A DNA stretch of 21,471 bases from Pelargonium nanum (lineage: Eukaryota > Streptophyta > Magnoliopsida > Geraniales > Geraniaceae), in NCBI GenBank assembly GCA_036897485.1, contig JAYMTF010001753.1:1-21471 (forward strand), read 5' to 3'. Under the pieces are notes generated by a model. That model ran no database searches, had not been told where the DNA came from, and saw nothing but the letters and a program-made list of their open reading frames with translations. Positions 8,482 through 18,600 of the stretch are shown piece after piece; position 1 is the first letter of the stretch, and each line of letters begins with the position of its first letter. Made by a program: the position numbers and the translations under genes.

Positions 8482-10118
8482 ATGGTACTCTCTCTTAGTC
8501 TGATTTTGATTCGATTTACAGTCTCATTTCACTGGTTTTGTGTATGTATCTATAGGTTTGTGTTGTTGACATGTTTGTGTATTCGATTTTTTGCAGACTG
8601 GAGAAGCAGTGAACCCTAAAGCCTATCCATTGGCAGATTCGCAGCTCACGATAACGATTCTCGATCTTATTCAGCAAGCTGCAAACTACAAGCAGCTCAA
8701 AAAGGGCGCCAATGAAGGTTTGAGACTTTTATATGAACTTGCAGAAACTTCATATGTAATTGGTTTTTTTTGTTGTTGTTGCGTCTAATTTTGTTGATCT
8801 GGGTTTGATCATTTCAGCTACTAAGACCCTGAATAGGGGTATATCGGAGTTTGTTGTTATGGCTGCGGATACTGAGCCCCTTGAGATCCTTTTGCACCTT
8901 CCTCTACTAGCTGAGGACAAGGTACTTCAGTTTAAAGTTTGATTTGAACATGGTCCTCTGGTTTGTTTGATATGTGATTATGGTGTAAGCTTTAAAATTG
9001 ATATGATACACAATACACAAGCCCAAATTTTTAAGCTTTTCGTTGTGTTATACCTAGATTGCATACTGTGATTTTGAAGTATTATGTATTGTAGCTTGTT
9101 GTGGGTGTGGACTGTTGGTGGATTGCATTTTAATATTGTGTATTGCATTTTAATATTGTGTATTGCATATAAGATGGTCATGCAGTTTTCTCTTATGAAA
9201 GATAATTGATAAGATAGTGATTTGTATATGGCTATTTGCAAAAGACTCTCATTTAGTTATGGCATTCTATTTTGTACTGTCCGCCATTTTGTTGTATCTA
9301 TGTGTCTATTGTTTGCAAATTCAATCCTTTAATCTTGTCTTTGGTTAAATTTCAGATAGATTGAGTGTTTAGCTAGCAATCTTTATTAGCTATTGCATAT
9401 AATTAGAGACTGGGTGTGGGGTCATTTTTTTATTTAGCTAGATACCAGGGAAACACAATCAACCTAAAAGCCGGGGTCTGGTCTCAAACTTCATCTCAAT
9501 TTTAGTGCAAAAGCATATAGTCAGGTTTATACAATTTCTTCTACAAAAATGTAATTGTATCTTAAACAATTGTATCCTTTTATTCCCATGATGAATCCTT
9601 TGCACTTGGAGTTGATTTGAAATTTAGAATTTGAAATACAAATACAATGTTTGGGAAATCAAAGAATTTCAAATGACAAGATTTGGCTCAAATACACTTG
9701 TTTTGTCTATTTGAAATGCATGCCAGCTGGTTCCCAAACAAGTTTCTGTATTTTTTCAGCTCCTCATCTTCAGAATTGGTTGTTATGTTTTTCTGCGACT
9801 CTTTCCAATTATATTGTGTGGATGATGTTCCATGTTAACCGTTATATTTGTTGTTTCCAGAATGTGCCATATGTTTTTGTACCTTCAAAGCAAGCACTTG
9901 GTCGGGCATGTGGAGTTACAAGACCTGTTATTGCTTGTTCTGTTACAACCAATGAGGCTAGCCAGTTGAAATCCCAGATACAACAACTCAAGGTACATTC
10001 ATTATTTGTTTTGTATTGCATTCAGTGCCAAAACCTTTTTATCTATGTTATAGTTTATCCTGCATTCTGATTAACTTTTGTCAAATTGCAGGATGGCATT
10101 GAGAAGCTCTTGATCTAA
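8482..10118 (+). CDS. SNU13: SNU13/NHP2L1 (15.5K), U4 snRNP and box C/D snoRNP K-turn-binding protein
   Basis: Exons are 8482-8484, 8597-8717, 8818-8921, 9861-9992 and 10092-10118. All introns are GT-AG and the product is 128 aa, exactly the family length. Exon 1 contributes only the ATG: CC ATG|GTACTC, then TTTTTGCAG|ACTGGA, giving M-T-G-E. Nearly the whole protein is an L7Ae/L30e/Gadd45-type RNA-binding domain, with the signature [15 protein letters not shown], then [18 protein letters not shown] and [15 protein letters not shown]. The protein binds kink-turns in U4 snRNA and box C/D snoRNAs and nucleates assembly of the U4/U6.U5 tri-snRNP and of 2'-O-methylation snoRNPs in nucleus and nucleolus. 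Telo-boxes and site II motifs upstream fit co-regulation with ribosome biogenesis. No residue looks aberrant. NHP2 is a related family, but the sequence fits SNU13 much better. Confidence 0.97.
9122..9168. repeat. 20-bp tandem repeat, 2.3 copies, in SNU13 intron 3
   Basis: The unit ATTGCATTTTAATATTGTGT is perfectly repeated and then starts a third time (ATTGCAT). It lies in the 939-bp intron 3 (8922-9860), which otherwise holds nothing recognisable. Confidence 0.85.
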
Positions 10119-10400
10119 GTACTGCGAATTGTTTAATTCGGTGTGATGGGTCTCTTGGATCGTGGTGGTCGCTCCTTTAGAGGCTTTGACTGATGAAGTT
10201 GTTGTGCCACTAGGACAAGTTTTCAATTTTTAGGTACTTTTGTGATGAATTTTGAGACAAGAAGAAAACATTTGCTTATATTTGCTAGATTTCAGTATGA
10301 ATGATTGCTTCAAGCTAATATGTTAGTCATCTTAAGAACTTCCTATTGTGTATCATTTTTGATATATTGATGAAATAATCTTTTTCTGAAGTTATCTTTT
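10119..10400 (+). other. SNU13: SNU13 3' UTR and downstream flank
   Basis: This transcript-like sequence follows the stop codon. AATAATC near 10375 and T-rich tracts could mark 3'-end formation. There is no coding potential. Confidence 0.4.
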
Positions 10401-10708
10401 CAAAACTAAGGCACCAAACCTCATTTCAAGTTCTGATAAAAAAAATTGTTTGTTAATTGTTTGTATGGTCTAATATGAACGTTTTTGAACATGGTAATAA
10501 GATCCACGTTTAATACGACTTTGGTTGAACAAGATTGACTGGGCATCCTTATGCCATACACAATACACAATCAAACCATATGGATATTATTCAATATTAT
10601 TGGTTGTATTTGAAGAATGGAACAAGAATGATTTTGTAAATAACAAACACATGAGGACAACAAGATAGTTTATCTCAACCATAACAACTTCTTGCACGTG
10701 AGGTAGAA

Positions 10709-10830
10709 TGTTAATGTATCTCACATCGAAAGGATTTGAAGTCAGTCACCACTAGAATTACTCTAGTTGATCCCTCCACCTATTAGCTAAAACTTTTGAG
10801 TTGAAGTCAAATTTTAACATGGTATCAGAG
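10709..10830 (+). mobile_element. LTR retrotransposon remnant (TRIM-like): ~111-bp LTR plus tRNA-Met primer-binding site
   Basis: A candidate LTR runs from TGTTAATGTATC (10709) to TTTTAACA (10819), with TG...CA ends. It is followed at once by TGGTATCAGAG (10820-10830), the sequence complementary to the 3' end of initiator tRNA-Met that serves as primer-binding site in many plant LTR elements. The LTR is short, with a 'ctcacatcgaaagg' start and 'cacctattagctaaaacttttgagttgaag' end, as in TRIM elements. No gag or pol follows. Confidence 0.65.
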
Positions 10831-10865
10831 TTGTTTTTATTTGGGTCTAGTATTCGTTTCTCTTT

Positions 10866-10995
10866 ACTGAAAGGGAATGTTAAGTGATGCTCTTAATTTA
10901 AGTCCACCATCCATATCTACCTTGGGTTTTACTGAAATTGGCACGTGAAAGGGAATGTTAAGTGATAATACTTTCAACTTAAGTCCACCATCTTG
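10866..10995 (+). repeat. ~80-bp direct duplication with polypurine tracts, likely part of the LTR element
   Basis: GAAAGGGAATGTTAAGTGAT is repeated exactly at 10869-10888 and 10947-10966. Each copy is followed after ~10 bp by a shared TTAAGTCCACCAT. In both, a purine-rich GAAAGGGAA stands directly before TGTTAAG, as a polypurine tract stands before a 3' LTR. GCACGTGAGGTAGAA before the 10709 LTR is a diverged version. This suggests nested or recombined copies. Confidence 0.55.
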
Positions 10996-11190
10996 TCCAC
11001 CTATTCACTTGCAGATTTATAGTTATCTCTCTTATTTAACCTGTCACGTGAAGAAGATACTCCCGACAAACTGGAGTGGAATCAAGTTTAACTACGTTAA
11101 AAAAATCAAGAAAACTTAAATTAATGGTGTAGCGCACACACATGATAGGTTAGCTAAGAACAGAATCTAGGCCACACAATGTACATTTTT

Positions 11191-11210
11191 CATCATCATC
11201 ATCATCATCA
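11191..11210. repeat. (CAT)6 microsatellite
   Basis: Six perfect CAT units plus CA. It lies in intergenic DNA and is a possible length polymorphism. Confidence 0.95.
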
Positions 11211-13195
11211 ACATCTCTTGCTCTCACACATAGGCATCAATTCTTGTATACCAACTACATGTTTTTGGAAGCTTGCAAAAAAAAAATGGGTTAAAAAGCA
11301 TAGAAGATATGGCCGAATTTGATGTTGGGACCATGATATATATTTTATGGTGGCTCTTCGTTTCACCTGATCAGTCTCTTTCTCGAAATATAAGCACAAA
11401 GGAATGTTTTCAACCATGCATTCATGTTACATACTGACTATACTCTGTCCTTGGGGGACCCTCCCTCCTCTCCTACCATAACTTGAGCAGCACAAGAGAT
11501 TTTGTTCTATTTTAACTTTGTCTCGCTATCTGAAAAATGCAGTTACATGAAAACTTGAGTTCATGATACAAAAAATACAGTTACACGAAAACTTGGTAGG
11601 AAAAAAAAGAATGATAGAGTTGAAGAAATTTGTAATTTCGATTAATTGTCACAGTTCGTCCTAACAAGTTGTATTTCACTTTCATTGAATTCTTCAAACA
11701 TCACGAATACAAAAAAGTTCTAATTCTAAAATATGATCTACTTTGATCTTTCTACTACTATGTGACCACCCTGTGTTTTATGGCATCAATAGCCTTATTC
11801 TAGCTTTTGACACTAAGCGAATGACAGTTTAGTACTTTCGAATGGTCGTTCAAGTTAGACGCACAACTTTTTAGGTCATTTGAACGCTTGTTCGCTTTGA
11901 CAGTTTCAATGGCCAAACTCTTTTATTTGTTGTTTACCTGACTCGTACGTTCGCGAGGACCTCCCATGCGATTTCCTTCAAATTTTCACGTTTTCTCTCG
12001 TTCTGTTCTTTTCTTTCCAATGTCAGACTTAATAACTCCAACAGTTCTTGCCGTATCAAAATTATTCTGTGAATAAATTATCCAAAAGAAATCAAATCAA
12101 CCTTATTTGAAATTGATATTATTCATTCCAAGATCCTGTAGTATGGTACAATTATCTTATTCTTATCTTTTAAAATAACAATATATAACAACTACTAATA
12201 TTTATATTTTTTAAGAAACTGGCATGTGAGTTTTTTTTATTGCATGAAGTATTATAATGGAGATTGAGATGGTGATTTTCTGATATTGTTGTTTAATGAA
12301 CTTCACTTTACACACATGTAAGAGAGACACTTGAACATGACTTTCTGAACTAGGCATAGTTTTTCATTTATTTTCCCAGGGTTTCTTTCTCTTTAATTTT
12401 CTCTCCTTCCAAACAAGGTTCCCCACTAACATGATTTAATATGTTGTGTTGCAACAAACTGACAAATCAGAGCAGCTTGGAATTAATTAGTAGTACTGTA
12501 TATAGGAATTAGAGATTAGGACAAGTAAAATATAAGTACATGATTGGTAGTTTGGCAGATATTTATGTTTAAATATATATGATAACAACACTAGCAATAG
12601 CACAAAGATCAATGGTTTTAGTTGTTGAATGCTACTATACATAAAATTGATCCAAAATATGAAGATATTTTCAAGATCATGTATGCTTGATTCAAACAAT
12701 AATTGAAATATATATCAAATGGAGCCAGAAATATGCATAATTATTTACCCCAATAATTAGAAGCTTTTGGTTGATATGTCTTCAGGCAAAAACAAACAAT
12801 GTTATATTGGAAATTGTTGTTGATGCAAGTGGCAGATAAGTGATGGTAGAGAGAGTTGAGAGAGAAGCAGTAGTAAAGAGGAAATTGGATCAGACATTAA
12901 TTATGCGCTCAAAATGAATTGAAATTTAGCCGGCGCACTTGAAATGGGTCTGCAGTTAAACATAGTTTTGACCATTTAAAAGACGTTTAGAACATGATTA
13001 GGGCAATATTATAATTTCGCCTATATTATTGTTATTTCCTTTACCACATGCATGCAACCCATGCACATTTTAAAAGACATTGGGAATTGTGTAATATATT
13101 TATATTATTTGTTCTAACTTGAAAATGTAAAAAGTACATTAAAGTTAGTAAATAAATAATAAAATGATATAAAACTCAAATTTCAACGACTCTTA
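11211..13195. other. Intergenic, AT-rich, nothing recognised
   Basis: Nearly 2 kb without a convincing coding frame. Short minus-strand frames at 11208-11417 and 12487-12699 have no recognisable motif. I also found no tRNA, rRNA or clear transposon end. Confidence 0.55.
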
Positions 13196-13207
13196 TTATG
13201 TGCAACT

Positions 13208-13990
13208 ATATATATAGGCCCTGGTTCTTTGTTTAGTTTAGTTCTTTTTTTGTTCTTCAATTTTGATAATTGATTAATTAATAACAAAGGTACGTATTTT
13301 CTTCCAATATTGTTCTTATATTATTGTTCGATTATTTCGTTTATACGTAGTTGTGCATCAAATGATGCCAAATATAGATGAGATGGAATAGAAAGTACTG
13401 ATTAGTTTACTACAGTTTAACTTAATCTTATCCATATTAAAGAAATTAAGGTCTTATAGGCAATTGGGTTCACACAAATTGTGATATTAAACAAAATTAG
13501 AAGAAGCCAAGAAAGAGATGGTAATTGGTAGGCCAATGAACACCTAGCAAGCAGATAGATCCAATCCAAATCCAATGAGAGATTGATTAACTGGACCCAT
13601 CAAGGATTGTGCCAGCTTTTAGGAGTGAAATTGTTGGATTTGTGCATGATCACTTTTTTTATTTCTTCTCTTTCTCATGTTGCATGTTGCATGTTGCTTT
13701 AATGGCTGTTTAATTTTGTAGTGCTCTCTGTATTATTAAATTTCATTTCCCATTACTGTCTGTTGGTAATGCTATACACTCCTCCCAGTCTCCACAGTCC
13801 AGAAGAGGAGCTTGTGAGGATTGGTGATAAGTTTCTTTTTCTTGTCAACTCAAACAATCATCAACTTGTTTCAATGGTTTTGTTTCAAGTCAACCCTTTT
13901 ATTGTCCAGCTACAAATGTATTTGACATTGCTTCAATTTCATTTTTATTTTTGGGGTTAAACTGGCACATGCACATGTCTTATGTCTACC
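13208..13990 (+). other. Possible non-coding transcription unit (weak)
   Basis: A TATA-like run (CTATATATATAGG, 13206-13218) is followed ~80 bp later by a good donor (AAAG|GTACGT near 13290). A pyrimidine-rich acceptor (TTTAATTTTGTAG) ends near 13720. A 79-codon frame starts right after it but shows no domain or protein-like composition. The layout could be a spliced non-coding RNA, or chance. A (CATGTTG)3 repeat is at ~13677-13698. Confidence 0.2.
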
Positions 13991-14019
13991 TTTTGAATTG
14001 GAGATGTGATTTAATATAG

Positions 14020-14690
14020 GTAACAGCCGGTCGATTAAAATCGAGACTTTCAGTAGCCAATTTTTAATACTATGTAAATAATCAACTCAGCAAAAAGCTC
14101 AACATGATAGATGAAGACTCAATATTAATTTTATACTCTAATAAACCTATCTAGTATTTTATACTCTGATGTGCACGCTGGACAAAACAGATGGACTCGA
14201 ACGTGCACGTGGATAAGATAACTTAAGTCGGGAGTGTCACTTACCACTCCTCTAACGTGTAAGTCGGATAAGAGAGATGTACCCTAAGTCTCACGTGAAT
14301 ATGTGGATTTAAGTTAAGAGGTAAGACAAATGAGTCGTTAGGTCCAAAGAGAACCAATTCTGGTACCAGGTTAAACTTGATTCTATTCCAACAGTTTAAA
14401 CTGATAGATGGGTGGGACAACTTGTATCTAAAGTTGTGATTGACTTCACATTCTTCTAATATCAGATTCCTCAAAAACTTTATCTAATATAAAATTTCTT
14501 AACGATCCTCCTGATGTGCAGACTGGATAAAAGAGATGAAAGAGATGAACTCGGACCTGCACGTGAATATGTGGACTTAAGTCGGAAGGTAAGATATAAA
14601 CTTCACTCCAACCTAAAAAGTTAAAACTAATAAATGAAAGACTCAACTTGTACATCAACCTGTAGGTAAACTTTGTGCAAGTGATTTTAC
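14020..14690. repeat. Dispersed-repeat block with reiterated modules
   Basis: One module (TGATGTGCA.RCTGGA.AAAA.AGATG, then CACGTG.AT..GTGGA.TTAAGT) occurs from ~14168, partially from ~14259, and from ~14511. A second (AA.GCTCAA/AGTTTAAA..GATAGATG...ACTCAACTTGTA-like) occurs near 14090, 14390 and 14610. The copies are diverged. This modular, non-coding text is typical of degraded plant LTR or non-autonomous elements, but I cannot name the family or place its ends. Confidence 0.5.
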
Positions 14691-15485
14691 TATAACTGTC
14701 AATACACAAAGTCCTTGCCTACCATTTTTGTTAAAATTTGAAAGGTTCATGTATTCAATATGCATTTGGACAGGTCAATTTGTAAGGCCACTTCATGACT
14801 TCTCACATGTCCTTGTTGCTGTTGGATTCAACTTCATTTCCATATCTCATTCATTAATGCATGAGAGAACAAATTAAGGAATATTATTCTTCTATATCAT
14901 AAAGAAAAACTAGAAATGCTAGTGATATATAAGAGCATATATAGCCATATATGTTGTCAGTGGATAAAGCTTTAAAGAAAGTGGTCACTACCCACAACAT
15001 ATCAGCACAAAATTGATTGTTGAACACAAACAACACAAGAACTGCCTGCAATTTGCTCTGTGATTTCAGAAAAATAAAAGAGTGGTTCCATATTAACATA
15101 CAATTAAATAAGAACAAATAAAAAAAGTGTATTGTGTTGAGGCTGTGGGGTAGCAAGAGCACCCAGCAAGCCAAGCTGTTGTGGTTCACAATCTCAATCT
15201 TTACATGACCCAAAGAAACCAATCTCTCAGTCCAATCCTACCACAAATTCAAGACCAAAGTCTCAGCATAATCTTTTCAAAACTTCCAAATAGCTACAAT
15301 ATAAAAAAAGTGTGTTAATCTTCAGCTGTAGCTTGCTAGAATGTTCTATTCATAATGCGGTAGACCTAATCCTTTACTTCACACACAACCCTTTTTATCA
15401 GAAAATACCAGTAAGTTAGTAATGATTCTTTAGTGGAGCTTCACTTTTTAAACTATAGCTACCCACATATTGGCCTTTCTTTGCC

Positions 15486-15494
15486 TATAAAAAG
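15486..15494 (+). promoter_or_regulatory. TATA box of the NPF6.2-like gene
   Basis: CTATAAAAAG lies about 30 bp before a CA-rich stretch (CACACAATACTC) that is a plausible transcription start. This gives a leader of roughly 150 nt to the ATG at 15666. Confidence 0.6.
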
Positions 15495-15665
15495 CCTTCA
15501 CTTTCTCACACAATACTCATAAGTTGTGAGAGTGAGTTACCACAGAAACCAACACATCACATCTAGCTCCTTGTTACATTTCATTGCTTACCCACTTTTT
15601 CTTTCTCAGTCATCATCTACATTTCACTTCAAAGCTCATTTTTTTCCTGTTGAAAACCTTGGAAA

Positions 15666-18600
15666 ATGGTTAGTACTATTGATCATGATCACCACTTGTG
15701 ATCCATAATTTGATTGTTTGTATTTGTGCTGATCTCTTGTTGTAATACATGTATGTTAGGAGGGGAAGATGGGTTGGACAGTTGGTGATGCTGTAGATCA
15801 CAAGGGCTTCCCCGCGGACAGGATGAAAACTGGCGGTTGGGTTCCGGCTGCCCTGATTCTAGGTTTGTTGATTCATTTTCATTCATTTCTCAATTCTTCG
15901 CGTTAAATTCTTTGCGTAATGAATAGGAATAATGATGATACTACTTTGCATACAGTAGCGGATCCATGATAGTAGGATGGGCCGTGGGTGTATTAAAACA
16001 AAACCATTAATATAAACTACGATATCAATCTTATTATATTAGGAGACGACATAGGCAACTGTTTACTACAATCAACTCCTAACTTCAGCATTGTTTGCAT
16101 AGAAGTGTACACTTGTTCTATTGCTCAGGCTAAAGATGATGGCATGATTCCAAAAGAAAGAATGGTAGATTCTACTTTAGGTGTACAGACAACAATATAT
16201 CTACAAAAACATAGATAAAACAAGCTAACATATACTACAGACGAAAAGAAAAAAGAATATCAGTCATATGAATGAGATTTTGACACGTCGCGAATTAACA
16301 CTCGCCTGATTTCAATTCAAATGTGTCTCGGCTGAGTCTCACTTGCTCTTTAGTCTCTATATACTATGTGCAGAGTTGATTATATTCATCAGCTAGTTAT
16401 GACATACATAGGATCTTGAAGAAGAACCCATAAAAGTGTTCTCTCCTTTTTGATAACAAATCATGAACCAACCCTGTTCATGAATCATGATTGCCTTTTC
16501 CACATTATATATATTAAGCTGAGCAGGAAGAAGAAGGGACAAAGAATGTGAGACCCATGAAAATGAAGCTCAAATACTTTTCCAATAATATGAATAATAG
16601 TGTCAAATTGTCAATGTCTGTGTATGTTGTAAAGGTTGATGATAAGGCATCATATGAGATATTCTCTTATGGGTAGTCCACAGTCACATGTAATTATGGG
16701 TAGATACTCTTTGCTTTTGTCCCCACATGCCCCACTTCCTCTCCTCCATGATTGATTCTTGCTTCACTCAATAAATCATATAATTCTCAATTAAGCTCAC
16801 ATTTTCAACACTTTTTACACTTTCACATATTTTTTTAATAAAGTAAAAAGTATATACTATATCAATATCTTCTTTTTTTCACAGATTAAGGAGTTTCACT
16901 TTCAGTGCACATCCTCCACACTTGTTTCAAGTACTTTTCTTGGTGACTTAATTGATTTTAATAAATTACTGATTTTTTTTTTTTTTGTTTCTTGTAGGTA
17001 TTGAAATATGTGAGAGGCTTTCAACTATGGGAATAGCAGTGAATCTGGTGACATACTTGGGAGGAACTATGCATTTGCCCAGTGCCACAGCAGCCAACAT
17101 TGTCACAGACTTCATGGGCACATCTTTTCTCCTCTGCTTGCTTGGAGGCTTCCTTGCTGATGCTTTCCTGGGCAGATACATGACTATAGCTATCTTCTCT
17201 GCAATTCAAACTTTGGTAGGTCACACTTCATGACAACACTATAACATAGTCTTAGTTAATGTACTAACTTCTGATACTCATTCAAGACACATATGAATTG
17301 AATCTAAATAGGCGTAACGACGGACTGATTCTCAACATATTTTATGAAGTTGACTTTAGTTACAAAGTGCTTGTTTGTGCCTCTTTAAAAGAGAGGTCAC
17401 ATATATAAGCAAAACATTGTTCGGTAAAATGCATAAATAATGACTTAAAGAAGGCAAGCTCCTGCAGAACTCCTTTAAGGAGATGATTCCTACAGTAGCA
17501 CAAGGACTCCTATATGGGTTTTGGTTTCTTTTAAGAATGACAGATTATGCGTAAATTACTTCTTTGCCATCATAAAATGCAGATTCAGTCAATCTGATTT
17601 TGCCAATAAGGTTGGTTGAGTCTAGTATGTTTATACCAACATCTGTCAATGAAATCAATTGAACTAGTCTCTTAAGAGATTGATCTAATGAAAACATATG
17701 TAGCGATTGATATTAATAAGTTGTTTCTTAAATCACTGGTGATAATTTCAGGGCACTTGTGCACTAGCAGTATCAACAAAGCTACCACAGCTAAGGCCAC
17801 CACCATGCAACCCTACAAGCCCATGCCAAGAAGCCACCGGTTTCCAAATGGGAATCCTCTACCTTGCTCTCTACCTCATTGCACTGGGCACCGGCGGCCT
17901 GAAATCGAGCGTCTCCGGGTTCGGGACCGACCAGTTCGACGAGAAAGACGAGAAAGAGAAGGCACAGATGGCCTATTTCTTCAACAGGTTCTTCTTCTTC
18001 ATCAGCACCGGCACATTAATGGCGGTGACGGTGCTCGTGTACATACAGGACGAGGTTGGCCGGAGCTGGGCCTACGGAATATGCTCGGTCTCGATGTTCA
18101 TAGCGATCATGGTGTTCTTGTACGGAACAAAGAGGTACAGGTACAAGAAGAGCTCGGGAAGCCCCATTGTCCACATTTTGCAAGTTTTTGCGGCGGCGAT
18201 CAAGAAGAGGAATTTGGAGCTGCCTAGGAATGTGGGTTCTTTGTACGAGGATGCTCCGGAAGCTTCTAGAATCCACCACACCGAACAATTCCGGTAAGTT
18301 CGCATCCTATTTATTTGACCGTTACTTCAAATTTGAAAAAAGGGGACCAATTGGACTGGTTGATAGAATTGATACGTGGAGTAACACAATAAGATAGCTC
18401 TCGTGTTTTTATTATATATGGTCTGGTCACCCGGGGCGGACCTAGAAATTTTAAAATGTGGGGTAAAAAAATTCTTCAACTTATTTTGGAGTGTCCATCT
18501 GTTGTAGAAGAAATTCTAATACTAAATATAATTATAAAAATCAGTTTTTTCCACAAAACATGAGGTCAAGCGACCCCATTTGCTTAAGTGTGTCCGCCAC

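Noticed and set aside
13557..13649. Possible microRNA hairpin (GATCCAATCCAAATCCAA against TTGGATTTGTGCATGATC)
   Set aside because: Only part of the arms pair, and neither arm matches a conserved plant miRNA that I know.
13721..13960. 79-codon frame as a small gene
   Set aside because: Hydrophobic low-complexity translation of AT-rich DNA, with no motif and no preferred start context. It is kept only as part of a possible non-coding unit.
14241..15222. Minus-strand frames (14241-14474, 14446-14709, 14884-15222)
   Set aside because: The first two repeat similar peptides only because the DNA is a repeat block. The third has no recognisable domain.
15769..15771. ATG at 15769 as the NPF6.2 start
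   Set aside because: It would work without intron 1, but ATG|GT at 15666 with an acceptor at 15759 gives M-E-G-K, which matches the family start better.
18016..18305. Antisense frames over NPF exon 4 (also 19155-19394, 20164-20409)
   Set aside because: Shadows of the GC-richer coding exons. Their charged and low-complexity peptides match no known family.
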